Part shown: positions 1 through 8,289 of the stretch, piece after piece
Numbering within the stretch: the stretch's first letter is position 1
Layout: every line of letters starts with the position of its first letter
Source: Bdellovibrionales bacterium
Lineage (GTDB): Bacteria; Bdellovibrionota; FAC87; UBA2466
DNA length: 44,574 nt
Assembly (NCBI GenBank): GCA_005776395.1
Contig: SXPJ01000018.1
Span: 1 to 44,574, forward strand
Direction: 5' to 3'
Made by a program: the position numbers and the translations under genes
The notes under the pieces: model-generated
Told to the model about the DNA's origin: nothing
The model's database searches: none
What the model saw: only the letters and a program-made list of their open reading frames with translations

Positions 1-46
1 CAAACTTCATTCGCTCGTCCATGACACACGTCTCCTTCCAAGGCAT
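1..46 (-). CDS. IS481-like transposase, N-terminus only (runs off the window)
   Basis: Reading the minus strand from an ATG at 46-44 gives MPWKETCVMDERMKF before the window ends. This matches my memory of how DDE integrase-core transposases of the IS481 type begin (MPWxExxxMxxRxxFV). A GGGGGAG ribosome-binding site lies just upstream (about 51-57). The tandem terminal motifs at 84-133 fit the end of such an element. Only 15 residues are visible, so the family is inferred and the intactness of the gene cannot be judged. Confidence 0.55.
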   Translation of the reverse strand, partial: MPWKETCVMDERMKF

Positions 47-83
47 AGCTCTCCCCCTGTTTGAGAATTGTTATGCCTTAAAG

Positions 84-133
84 TGTAAACCATGTGCCCG
101 GAATGAAATGTAAAGGGGGTGCCCGGAATATAC
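84..133. repeat. Two tandem 25-bp repeats at the end of the insertion sequence
   Basis: Positions 84-108 and 109-133 each begin TGTAAA and share the 11-mer GTGCCCGGAAT (94-104 and 119-129), 18 of 25 positions being identical. The block lies upstream of the partial transposase and ends 5 bp before the encoded CCA of the tRNA-Ser gene. Repeated TGTAAACCATG-type motifs are, from memory, typical of IS481-type element ends and probably bind transposase. The exact outer boundary and any target duplication cannot be set without the other end. Confidence 0.5.
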
Positions 134-137
134 CAAA

Positions 138-227
138 TGGCGGAGAGGGGGAGATTCGAACTCCCGGAACCCTTACGAGCTCAACGGTTTTCAAGACCGC
201 CGCTTTCGACCGCTCAGCCACCTCTCC
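138..227 (-). tRNA. tRNA-Ser (anticodon UGA)
   Basis: On the minus strand the 7-bp acceptor stem GGAGAGG/CCTCTCC closes the molecule (221-227 with 142-148), followed by discriminator G (141) and an encoded CCA (138-140). The anticodon loop reads CTTGAAA, with anticodon TGA (complement of 191-193), which decodes UCA. A long variable arm precedes the TTCGAATC T-loop, as expected for a class II serine tRNA. An insertion sequence end lies immediately beyond its 3' end. Confidence 0.95.
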
Positions 228-276
228 ATTGAAGCGAACACTCTAATACAGGATTCATTGGAATGCGAGTCCCCGT

Positions 277-1485
277 ATGGTATCTTTTGCCTGCTTTATG
301 AATACCACCCACAATTTCGAATTTCCATGGCCAAGTGTCAATGTTGTCCTGGAAGGAAGTTCTATTCTCGATGTTCCTCGCCTAGAGATAAAGACCATCG
401 CAGAGGCGACCAGTTTTATTCAGGCCTATGGGTTTGATGTGAATAATTCCGATGATTTAGTTTTGGTATGGCGATTTTTCAATGATTCTATTCAGTTTAT
501 TGAAAAAACTCTGGCTGATCCTGACTATCCCAAAGTTCCAGAGCATTTGAGGTCAGAAAAGGCCGTTAGTGATATTCGTCGGCTTTTTATTATGGCCTCT
601 GAAAAGGAAAGATCGGTTGATCAAACTTATGCTTGTGCGATTTTAAGAGTGATGCATGTCATGATTCATCTATCTTATGATCCAAGGCTGAAATTTTTCC
701 AGGCGATGCAAACTCAGGTTTTAAATCGATTGGATAACTTTATTTATATAGATCCTAACAACGGAGCGACTTATTTAGGAAAGCAAGAGGATGGGCAAGG
801 GATTAAACTTCTGTTTTTTAAGAAGAAAGAGCGAAAAGATCCCAATCGAGAAATTATCAAGTTGCTCCATAAGGCCGACAGTATTGTTGAAGAGATTTAT
901 GATCGGGTCGGACTTCGTTTAGTTACTGAGACTAAATTAGATGCCATTCGAGCGGTCAGAATGCTTTTAGAAAAAAACATTATTAGTTTGCCTAATATTC
1001 GTCCTGGTCGATCTCGAAATAGATTACTTGATCTTAAGAGATTTCAGTTCGAACTTGATAGAATAGTAACTCATCTAAAGAAAACACCAGAATCAGCTCC
1101 TTACATTGTTCGAATGATTAAACGACTTGAGAAGAGAATTGGACAGGGGCGTATGGGAAGAAGTTTTCTTAACCCTCATTCAAGTGAATACTACAGAGCC
1201 ATTCAGTTTACCTGTCGCGAACTTGTTAAGGTAAGAAATCCACAACATCGTCTTTACACGCAACTTAGTACTCAATTGGCCAATATGTCTGGAGGGGACC
1301 AGCTTTTAAATGAACTCTTTCCCTCGGTTCCTCAAGCTTATGAGTATGGATTTTTTCCTTACGAAATTCAGATAATGGATATGAAGGCCTACGCCGATAG
1401 TATATTCGGTAAAAGTAATCATGAAGAATACCGACGAAAACAGCTTAATACGGCTCGCGACAGAGTCTTTGCAAAAAAAACTTAA
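277..1485 (+). CDS. Conserved hypothetical protein with a RelA/SpoT-like sequence stretch
   Basis: A soluble protein of 402 residues (395 if the in-frame ATG at 298 is used); neither start has a convincing ribosome-binding site, so the N-terminus is uncertain. It has no signal peptide or membrane segment. I recognise the general pattern of an uncharacterised family found in myxobacteria and Bdellovibrio (TIGR04552, from memory). The stretch YDRVGLRLVTETKLDA, near residue 215, resembles the region of RelA/SpoT-type nucleotidyltransferases where a Tyr-Asp precedes a beta strand and a Thr-x-x-Asp helix start. That resemblance is suggestive only; catalytic residues were not confirmed. It stands alone between the tRNA gene and a convergent gene 12 bp downstream. 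Confidence 0.75.
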   Translation: MVSFACFMNTTHNFEFPWPSVNVVLEGSSILDVPRLEIKTIAEATSFIQAYGFDVNNSDDLVLVWRFFNDSIQFIEKTLADPDYPKVPEHLRSEKAVSDIRRLFIMASEKERSVDQTYACAILRVMHVMIHLSYDPRLKFFQAMQTQVLNRLDNFIYIDPNNGATYLGKQEDGQGIKLLFFKKKERKDPNREIIKLLHKADSIVEEIYDRVGLRLVTETKLDAIRAVRMLLEKNIISLPNIRPGRSRNRLLDLKRFQFELDRIVTHLKKTPESAPYIVRMIKRLEKRIGQGRMGRSFLNPHSSEYYRAIQFTCRELVKVRNPQHRLYTQLSTQLANMSGGDQLLNELFPSVPQAYEYGFFPYEIQIMDMKAYADSIFGKSNHEEYRRKQLNTARDRVFAKKT

Positions 1486-1497
1486 ATTTCAAAATTT

Positions 1498-2706
1498 TTA
1501 ATGCCAGATAATCTTAAAGGGTCTCGGTAATTCTTTATAGGTATTTTCCGAATGAAGAGTATCTGGCTGATAGGGCTCCACGAGTCCTGCTGCTTTTATT
1601 TGAGAGTTAAGAATTCTATTTTTGTGATACGCACCATAAAAGTTTCCGCTAGAATCAAAGGGATGCCAGCTAAAAATATAATCTTCTCCCCAAACCTCTC
1701 CATAAAGAAGAGTGTCAAAATTAAATTCTCCAATTTGTCGACCCACTTGATCATGACAGCGATTACAGGATTCTTGAGTTACTGGAAAAAGTCCTGCTTG
1801 GAAATTGCGAGGAACAATCGAAAAATCGGACCTCGTCGAGGCAGCGTAGCTTTTTAGCTGTCCATTTTCTTTCCAAACCTTTCCTTCACATGAGACAAAA
1901 GGGATCGTCTTGAGAAGCTCAGTGACTAGGTTAGGATCTCCAAAACTAGGAATGTAGTCCATGGCGCCATCAATAGGAGTCCAAGTTTTAGTTAAATACT
2001 CAGGAGCCTCTAAACGCATCGGTTCGAGAGTTTGGGTATTAGATAAAAAGCGAATTAAGTTGTATAAAGCAGGATTATTCATCCAGTTGGGTCTTTTTGT
2101 TTTGATGGTTTCGGCAAGTTTTTCTGCTGTGTCGAAGGGGCGATAGACATTAGAGTTCCAACCTTTAAGTTCTCTTTTTCGAGTTCTTATTTCAAAAGGG
2201 ATCCATTCTCCGTGAGGTGATTTTAGAAACATTAACTCACCAAAAAAGGTATCCTTAGGAAAGATCCATCGCCAACGAGTAGTTTCATCTGTCCAAAGGG
2301 CTGTAGGTAAAGTGATGTTATTTTTGCGAGGAGGAGCCCAGAATTTTAGAACATAAAGATTACTTACGCCTCCCATAAGTCCTGGGGGAATAAATGGAAA
2401 ATAGAAGTGTCCATCAGTTCCAAATATTCTTTCGCCTTGAACAGCCAGTGTGCGTCCAATAGAGTTGGCTCGTACACCCAGAATTGGTGTGACCGAGTCC
2501 TGGTAAACCGGGATCATAGATTCATTGTCGTACCACATTGTAGAAGGGCTTCTAAGGATTAGGTCGATTTCCGAATCCATGACTTGGGGTAGAGAATTTA
2601 GAAATGGTTGTAATTTTTCTTTGGAAATAAATTGAACATAACCGGAGTTGAAGGCTGCGTGAGCAGAAAAAATCAGAGGTAAAAAAAACTGTAAAAGTGA
2701 TGCCAT
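1498..2706 (-). CDS. Secreted protein with one c-type heme motif
   Basis: 402 residues with a probable signal peptide (hydrophobic residues 4-17, small residues near 18). One CNRCH motif (residues 314-318) is the classical CXXCH covalent heme-c attachment site. The remainder is rich in Trp, Tyr, Phe and Pro and is not a compact standalone cytochrome c, so this would be a large periplasmic or exported monoheme protein. I do not recognise the family. His residues elsewhere and Met residues could provide the sixth heme ligand, but none can be assigned. It is divergent from the gene at 2898 across 191 bp and convergent with the upstream gene. A heme role is inferred from the motif plus export signal; a chance CXXCH is possible. 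Confidence 0.75.
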   Translation of the reverse strand: MASLLQFFLPLIFSAHAAFNSGYVQFISKEKLQPFLNSLPQVMDSEIDLILRSPSTMWYDNESMIPVYQDSVTPILGVRANSIGRTLAVQGERIFGTDGHFYFPFIPPGLMGGVSNLYVLKFWAPPRKNNITLPTALWTDETTRWRWIFPKDTFFGELMFLKSPHGEWIPFEIRTRKRELKGWNSNVYRPFDTAEKLAETIKTKRPNWMNNPALYNLIRFLSNTQTLEPMRLEAPEYLTKTWTPIDGAMDYIPSFGDPNLVTELLKTIPFVSCEGKVWKENGQLKSYAASTRSDFSIVPRNFQAGLFPVTQESCNRCHDQVGRQIGEFNFDTLLYGEVWGEDYIFSWHPFDSSGNFYGAYHKNRILNSQIKAAGLVEPYQPDTLHSENTYKELPRPFKIIWH

Positions 2707-2816
2707 AAGGTTTTCCTTAGCTTTTTGTAAAATAATTTCGCAAAATTTGGAGAGATAGGTACTTATTAATTTTTACATGTTTTTAGGGCGGGGTTTGCCG
2801 ATAAAAAAGTTGTTAT

Positions 2817-2828
2817 TAACAATTGTTA
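2817..2828. promoter_or_regulatory. 12-bp perfect palindrome in a divergent promoter region
   Basis: TAACAATTGTTA is a perfect palindrome in the 191-bp gap between two divergently transcribed genes encoding exported proteins. A possible promoter for the rightward gene lies just downstream: TTGTTT at 2851-2856, a 17-bp spacer, and TAATAA at 2874-2879. The palindrome could be an operator, but short AT-rich palindromes arise by chance. Confidence 0.25.
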
Positions 2829-2897
2829 CTTTGAGTTAATTCAAAGGCTATTGTTTAAATTGGGAGTGCGGTCTAATAATTTTCAAGGAAAAAAACG

Positions 2898-3470
2898 ATG
2901 ATATTAATACGTAGACATTTTTCATTTTTTTATCTTCTAAATATGGGTGCAACTCTATGCTTGGGAGGTGCAAACATGGTTCAAAATGAAATTCTAAAAT
3001 CTTACTTTGAATGCAGAGCCTTAGAAGGTGAGAAATATCGGCCCTATTATATGAAAGCTATTAATCAAAATACTGAGTACCAAGATTATAGCCAGACTTC
3101 GAAAGGGCTTTTAGGTCAGAATCCTATGACCTCAATGCAGGAGTGCCAGCTTGCGGTGGCAGCAGCTAATCAAGAGTTTGGAGTCATTTGTAGTCGTACG
3201 GGGCTTGATGGATGGAAGCCCACCATTTTTACAGGCACTTTACCCGGTCGCCCCGACTTTGGTTATCTAGGAGGGTCTTCTATTTTTCCGTTCGATGACT
3301 GTTTAAAAGCTACACAAAATTCAAGTGCCAAAGGGGTTTGTTTTTGGGGCGGAGCCCATTGGTATATTTCCCCGATTACTCATGAGGGGGTCAGTCAGGG
3401 GCCGCTCGATTCTCTAAATCATTGTATAGCTTATACGAAACCACTTCTGAGCTCCGTATTATCGCACTAA
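2898..3470 (+). CDS. Small secreted cysteine-repeat protein of unknown function
   Basis: 190 residues. An AAGGA ribosome-binding site at 2885-2889 supports the ATG. The first 28 or so residues are basic then hydrophobic and look like a signal peptide. The mature part has six cysteines, an even number that fits disulfide bonds outside the cytoplasm. Two units share the layout Cys-x2-Ala followed 11-13 residues later by a second Cys, then an aromatic/Gly-rich stretch ending in Thr-x-Gly or His-Glu-Gly (starting near CQLAV and CLKAT); a shortened third copy starts near CIAYT. I do not recognise the family. It precedes a large inverted repeat and appears to be monocistronic. Confidence 0.7.
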   Translation: MILIRRHFSFFYLLNMGATLCLGGANMVQNEILKSYFECRALEGEKYRPYYMKAINQNTEYQDYSQTSKGLLGQNPMTSMQECQLAVAAANQEFGVICSRTGLDGWKPTIFTGTLPGRPDFGYLGGSSIFPFDDCLKATQNSSAKGVCFWGGAHWYISPITHEGVSQGPLDSLNHCIAYTKPLLSSVLSH

Positions 3471-3648
3471 GACATTAAAACCGCTCTTTATTCCAAAAAA
3501 TCTATAAATCTCTTTAACGCGATTGGGTAATATACAACAGGTAATAAATCAGAATTTTTCGGTGAATAAATTTTGAGGCTAATTGAGGAGCACTAGAAAA
3601 AAATTTTCGCAAAGTCTCGGTGTACCATTGGGGTAATTTTATGATGGT

Positions 3649-3737
3649 TCATTCAATAATTTGGATATGAAAGTGGGGCGTACAGCGACTTTCCTTGGAG
3701 CTGGTAGCCCCACTTTCATATCCAAATTATTGAATGA
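3649..3737. repeat. 31-bp perfect inverted repeat with a 27-nt loop
   Basis: 3649-3679 is exactly complementary to 3707-3737 over 31 bp; the loop is 3680-3706. A T8 run follows about 12 bp beyond the right arm. It lies in the 371-bp gap (3471-3841) between two plus-strand genes, the longest gene-free stretch of the window; the rest of that gap shows only AT-rich sequence and a promoter. It could be a strong terminator, a structured small RNA or the remnant of a mobile element. No reverse transcriptase or transposase is adjacent. Confidence 0.85.
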
Positions 3738-3820
3738 CTCCACTTTTTTTTATCATGCGCTGTGGCTCACCTAGAATCGCTGATAAAAAAGCATAGAATC
3801 AAGTTTTTAGAGAGTAAGTT

Positions 3821-3829
3821 TGCTATACT
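3821..3829 (+). promoter_or_regulatory. Extended -10 promoter immediately before the start codon
   Basis: TGCTATACT is an extended -10 element (TGnTATAcT) ending 12 bp before the ATG at 3842. A start site about 7 bp downstream would leave a leader of only about 6 nt, and no ribosome-binding site precedes the ATG. The gene downstream is therefore probably expressed from a nearly leaderless mRNA. No good -35 box is seen, as often with extended -10 promoters. Confidence 0.5.
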
Positions 3830-3841
3830 TATAACTAATCT

Positions 3842-5227
3842 ATGTCTGAACCTGCCAATAATTCGATTGAATATTTTTTAGGAATTGAAGGGGAGCAGAA
3901 AGGGCCCTTTTCCAAAGATGAGATTTTTACCATGCTCAAAAATGGTGAAATTTCAGAAGAGACACCCCTGTGGTGTTCTGGCATGGCTGATTGGAGTTCA
4001 ATCTCTAATTCAGCTCTCTTTAATAAAGAGGAACTGTCATTAGAAGGTACCCTTTCCCAAATTTCGATTGTTAATGAGACTTCTAAGCCCAAATCTAAAA
4101 TACCTTTAAAGGCAAGCCTTTCTCAGATTGAGTTCTCTTCAGAGCAAGAGGAACCCCAATCCCCTAACGAATATAAAACTGTTTTTTCAGAGGCTGCTAA
4201 TTTTAAAGTGCCATCTTCTAATAACAAAATAACGAATCAACTACTCATTGGTATTGGAGTTTTAGTTGCGGCAGGAGTCGTGTTTTGGATGCAAACTCAA
4301 AATGAAAAACAACCGATAGTTTTAAAGCAGGTTGAGAAGCTATCGCCTGCTCAGTCTCGAAGTCTAAATTTAAGTAAATTACAGGTCCAGTTTAATAAAG
4401 ATTCTTCTAACGTCATTCCAGCCATGCTTCAGATGATTAAAGATAATCCTGCCGACAATGCAGGTTTAGAGGCTTTAGAAACACTCCTCTCTCATTATCG
4501 ACGACAGCAAATGTTTAGTGAGGCGGGCACCGTGCTAATGGCAGCTAAAAAACCCCTCGAAGCTCTTGATTATTTTCTTAAGGATCCCCCTGATTATGCT
4601 CAGGCTGAAAAAGCTTACGAGCAAGCCGCTAGCCAGGCTAAAGGAAATAATAAGCGTGAATTTCTTATCAAGCAGATCGATTTACTTATCAGGCGTCTTG
4701 GAAATACTGATAAGGCAATCAGTCAGATTAAAGTTTTGGACAGAGAGTTTCCTGGGGTTCAGCATCCATACCAGTATTATTTAAAATCTACCGAACAAAG
4801 AATTGCGGATATTTTTTCTAGAATATCGTTTCACTACTCTGAAACTATAAATAATTATATTTCAGGTGAGCTGGCCCAACTTCAATTTGAAGGAAATCCG
4901 CTTCTTCAAATCATAAAAAACAGAGATGATAGATACAGAATTATTGCAACCTACAAAGGGCCTATAAATCTTCGCAATGATCGCCTGCCTAATGTCTTTT
5001 TTGTGTTTTGGTTGGTTAATGAACAATGGTTCATAGTGGACACCAATCTAACCAAAGAACGAGCTAGGTTTGCTAAGGAAGAACAGAAAAAACATGAATC
5101 TACTGTGGTTACAGCTAGTGAAATGCTTCAAGGCTTAGAAACGCTCTTTAAAACCCAATTTCCCGGAAAAGGGCTCCATGAACTTGTTATCCCACCCAAA
5201 CGCCAAGCCATAGGTACTGTAGAGTAA
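3842..5227 (+). CDS. GYF-like (DUF4339) domain membrane protein
   Basis: 461 residues. Residues about 9-60 form a GYF_2/DUF4339 domain, with the usual G-x-Q-x-GPF...EI...L-x-x-G-x-I...W...GM-x-x-W pattern. This domain usually acts as a protein-interaction module. A low-complexity linker leads to one membrane segment at about residues 132-150 (LLIGIGVLVAAGVVFW). The C-terminal 300 residues are mostly helical, with Ala-rich stretches suggestive of TPR-like repeats around 180-290, followed by a mixed alpha/beta region. With the GYF-like domain N-terminal to a single anchor, the helical part would face the periplasm. Molecular function is unknown. It begins without a ribosome-binding site, right after an extended -10 promoter. 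Confidence 0.8.
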   Translation: MSEPANNSIEYFLGIEGEQKGPFSKDEIFTMLKNGEISEETPLWCSGMADWSSISNSALFNKEELSLEGTLSQISIVNETSKPKSKIPLKASLSQIEFSSEQEEPQSPNEYKTVFSEAANFKVPSSNNKITNQLLIGIGVLVAAGVVFWMQTQNEKQPIVLKQVEKLSPAQSRSLNLSKLQVQFNKDSSNVIPAMLQMIKDNPADNAGLEALETLLSHYRRQQMFSEAGTVLMAAKKPLEALDYFLKDPPDYAQAEKAYEQAASQAKGNNKREFLIKQIDLLIRRLGNTDKAISQIKVLDREFPGVQHPYQYYLKSTEQRIADIFSRISFHYSETINNYISGELAQLQFEGNPLLQIIKNRDDRYRIIATYKGPINLRNDRLPNVFFVFWLVNEQWFIVDTNLTKERARFAKEEQKKHESTVVTASEMLQGLETLFKTQFPGKGLHELVIPPKRQAIGTVE

Positions 5228-5387
5228 CTTCAAACTCAACGATTCACCTCTTTAAATTCAACACTCATAAAACAAAAAGAACTTTTTACTTCTAGTGCCT
5301 TCAGATATTGTACGACGTGCCATTAAACAGTTTAAATAGTCGTATTTTCTTATGAGTGTCGGGCTTAACTTTTGGAGATGAAAAACG

Positions 5388-7967
5388 TTGAAAAAAATCT
5401 ATCAAATGATCGATGACCTCTGGGGTGTAATTTCCAAAATTGTGTTTATTAGATTTCAATTTGAAATACCTATTGAAGAACTTAGAGATCTACAAAAAAC
5501 TGGAAGGCTTGTCTTTGCGTTAACTAGTGGCGGAATTATTGAGTGGCTAATTTTATCTAGCTGGTGCAGAACTCAAAAGCTTGGCCCAATCTTAGCGGGA
5601 AATCGAAAAACACTCCTCCTGTTTTCTAAACCCATTGGGTTTCTAAAAGTTCTTTTAGGAAAAGCCCATTACATTGAGTACTTTCTTTCTAATGATAAGG
5701 GGCCGCGAATCATCTTTTGTCCCACGAATGAACGTAAGCAACTATTTAAAGCAACCCCAGTTGAGGACCTATTGGCTGAGTTGTATTCGGCGATAGTTTC
5801 AGATGAGAATTCACAGTTTTATTTTGTTCCGGTTTTTGTTCTTTGGAGAAAACATGTTCGAGGAGAAAGAAGAAAGTTACATGAGCTTCTTTTTGGGTTG
5901 AGCTCCAATCCTAATTGGATAGGAAAGCTTTGGTACCTTTTACGTAAAAGAGAGGACTCTAATATAAAAAGTTTGGGTTTTATTCCCTTGGTGGATAAGG
6001 AAGGGCTTCGGATGGGGGAGGGGGTAGACTCTATTGATGAAAGTGAAAGTTTAAAAAATGCACGAGTGATTAGGCGAAAAATTATAGTATTGATTCAACA
6101 GGAGATGCGAGTTGTTCTAGGTCCTAGATATCTACCCTCGACAGCCGTCAAAGAAACGCTGATGAGGGATGAAGAGGTCCAAAAGATGATTCAATGGGTA
6201 GCGAAGCGAGATGGGGTTGACACCAAAAAAGTAATGATGTTGGCCTACCAGTATCTGACCGAAATAGTAGCTAATTACACTTATCGATTTATTGAAATTA
6301 CGGAAATTTTTCTAAGTTGGTTATTTAATCGTGTTTTTGAGGGGCTCGTAGTTAATCGAGATGATATCAATCGTGTTAGAGAGGTCATGAAGACCAAGCC
6401 AATCGTCTTCATTTCATGTCATAGAAGCCATCTCGATTATTTGGTAGTCCCTTATGTTTTATTTACGGAAGGTATGGTGACTCCCCATATTGCAGCGGGG
6501 ATTAATCTCTCTTTCTGGCCTGCCGGATATTTCTTGAGAAAAGTGGGGGCTTTTTTTATTCGTCGTTCTTTCAGGGGAAATGTTCTGTATGCTTTAGTAC
6601 TTAAAAAGTATGTCGAGTTTCTTTTGAAGAATCGCCACAACATTAAGTTTTTTATTGAGGGGACTCGTAGTCGATCTGGAAAAATGTTACCTCCTGCTTA
6701 TGGGCTCTTAAAAATGATACTTGAAGGATATCAGAATCGTAGTTTGGATGATATCGCGCTAATTCCAGTTTCAATTTGCTATGATGAAGTTTTTGAAGAG
6801 GGATCTTACTCGAAAGAATTACAAGGTGTCGCCAAGGAAAAAGAAAGTGCGACTGGGCTTATAAAATCTCGCAAAATTACTAAGGGAAATTTCGGTAAGG
6901 TTTACGTGAGATTTGCAGAGCCTCTTTCTATTAAAGAGATTATTCAAAATTCGGATAAACAAAAAAGTGACGCAAAACTTACTCTTCAAAAAACAGCCTT
7001 CCAGTTATGTAAAAAGATTAATGATGTGAGTTCAATAACTCCAAAGTCCATCGTAAGTAGTATTTTATTAGCTCATCGTGACCCCTCTTTATCCCTAAGT
7101 GAAATTTTGCGTATTGCTGATAGAATGGCCGACTATGTCACTTATTCTGGAATGATATTGAGTGCTCCTCAGAAGTCCAGCTTTCGAGCCGCAGTTGAAA
7201 CCACTATACGAACTCTTCAGAAAAAGAACTTTGTTAACGTTATTGAGGGAACCCCTAGGGCCTATGCAGTAGATCAAAAGAGAAGATTGGTCTTAAATTT
7301 TTATAAGAACAATGCGATTCATTGTTTTATTCTTCCTTCAATTTGTGTCCTGGCTTTTTTTGATGTGGTTCAGAAGCGGAAGTCCAATCCGAAATCGGAA
7401 ATCTCTTTCTACAGTGATTTTATTCAGAGCGCATTGAGGCTTCGAAATATTTTGAAGTTTGAGTTCTTTTTCAGTCCTCGCATCTTGTTTTCCCAAGATC
7501 TTATTCAAACCTTGAACTATTTTTCTAAAGAGTGTTCTTGGGAAAACGCGACAGATGAGCAGTGGATTCAAGGGTTTCATCAGTTCTTTAAAGATTGGGA
7601 TGAGGCCACTGTTTATGGGTGTTTGGTAGGTGAACTATTAGAGAGTTACTCAAATTTGATGAAATATATGAAAGATAATCCAGGTGAGGAGGTAGATAAA
7701 AAACAGATGACCGCTAAGCTTGTTAAATTCTGTACAGATTTAAGTCAAAAGGGGGAAATTAGTTTTCCTGAATCTATTTCGATTCAGAACTTTTCTAACG
7801 GAGTTTTATCTTTCGAAAATAAACACTATCTCACTATTAATAAGATTGAAGATAAATCCTTGCTAAAAGTGGCACCTTGGAATTTTGAAACGGAACAGAT
7901 GCTTCAAGATATTCTGAGGTATTTGTCATTACTCAATTCTCGACCTGCGGTTTTGGTAGCTCATTAG
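5388..7967 (+). CDS. plsB: Glycerol-3-phosphate 1-O-acyltransferase PlsB
   Basis: Transfers an acyl chain to the sn-1 position of glycerol-3-phosphate, the first step of phospholipid synthesis at the inner membrane. 859 residues, close to but longer than the roughly 800 of the enterobacterial enzyme. Diagnostic motifs are present in order: the HX4D catalytic motif HRSHLD (residues 345-350), the HIAAGINL...WPAG block, GAFFIRRSF, the glycerol-phosphate-binding EGTRSRSGK, and IPVSICYDE. The start is a TTG with GGAG at 5374-5377, spacing 10; an ATG six codons later lacks such a site. The gene stands alone, and an unrelated cysteine-rich gene fragment follows directly. Identity is secure from the motif set. 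Confidence 0.95.
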   Translation: MKKIYQMIDDLWGVISKIVFIRFQFEIPIEELRDLQKTGRLVFALTSGGIIEWLILSSWCRTQKLGPILAGNRKTLLLFSKPIGFLKVLLGKAHYIEYFLSNDKGPRIIFCPTNERKQLFKATPVEDLLAELYSAIVSDENSQFYFVPVFVLWRKHVRGERRKLHELLFGLSSNPNWIGKLWYLLRKREDSNIKSLGFIPLVDKEGLRMGEGVDSIDESESLKNARVIRRKIIVLIQQEMRVVLGPRYLPSTAVKETLMRDEEVQKMIQWVAKRDGVDTKKVMMLAYQYLTEIVANYTYRFIEITEIFLSWLFNRVFEGLVVNRDDINRVREVMKTKPIVFISCHRSHLDYLVVPYVLFTEGMVTPHIAAGINLSFWPAGYFLRKVGAFFIRRSFRGNVLYALVLKKYVEFLLKNRHNIKFFIEGTRSRSGKMLPPAYGLLKMILEGYQNRSLDDIALIPVSICYDEVFEEGSYSKELQGVAKEKESATGLIKSRKITKGNFGKVYVRFAEPLSIKEIIQNSDKQKSDAKLTLQKTAFQLCKKINDVSSITPKSIVSSILLAHRDPSLSLSEILRIADRMADYVTYSGMILSAPQKSSFRAAVETTIRTLQKKNFVNVIEGTPRAYAVDQKRRLVLNFYKNNAIHCFILPSICVLAFFDVVQKRKSNPKSEISFYSDFIQSALRLRNILKFEFFFSPRILFSQDLIQTLNYFSKECSWENATDEQWIQGFHQFFKDWDEATVYGCLVGELLESYSNLMKYMKDNPGEEVDKKQMTAKLVKFCTDLSQKGEISFPESISIQNFSNGVLSFENKHYLTINKIEDKSLLKVAPWNFETEQMLQDILRYLSLLNSRPAVLVAH

Positions 7968-7969
7968 AA

Positions 7970-8272
7970 AGATTCTTTGGTGAAGGAATCTGTGATGTTG
8001 TCGGCACAGAGCAATATCCCAAACAGATTAGAGAATGCTACTACTGGGGTAGGGTACAGACGAAAGGTAAATTTGGAACCGATTCCAGCAACTATAACAA
8101 GTGCAACAACGTTCAGGAGCTGATGAATAGTCTATGTTCGACGAAGTGCAGGAACGCCGGAGATGACTCGGGACGATGCTTGCAGGAATGTCGGTATGGC
8201 GTGAGAGATGTGGTGGCCAGCTTCTCACAAGATTGCGCGAAAGCTCTGAGGATAAATTGGGGTCTGAAGTAA
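7970..8272 (+). pseudogene. Orphan 3' fragment of a cysteine-rich protein gene
   Basis: A frame running into a TAA at 8270-8272 encodes about 100 residues with eight cysteines, including the spaced pairs LCSTKC and RCLQEC. The residue pattern is not random-looking. The frame is open back to 7889 but has no ATG, GTG or TTG before an internal Met near 8132, and its 5' part overlaps the end of plsB in another frame. It therefore looks like the C-terminal remnant of a secreted disulfide-rich protein that lost its 5' end, probably by a deletion or insertion at the plsB boundary. This accounts for the 322-bp gap between plsB and the convergent ABC transporter gene. A chance open frame is the alternative. 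Confidence 0.4.
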
Positions 8273-8289
8273 TTTCCGATCGGCCGTTC

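Noticed and set aside
3649-3737. Retron msr-msd or integron attC reading of the large inverted repeat
   Set aside because: No reverse transcriptase or integron integrase is nearby, and the core sites expected of attC are missing.
5261-5359. 10-bp inverted repeat ACACTCATAA/TTATGAGTGT upstream of plsB (5261-5270 and 5350-5359)
   Set aside because: The arms are short, AT-rich and 79 bp apart; a chance match in this gap is plausible and no function is suggested.
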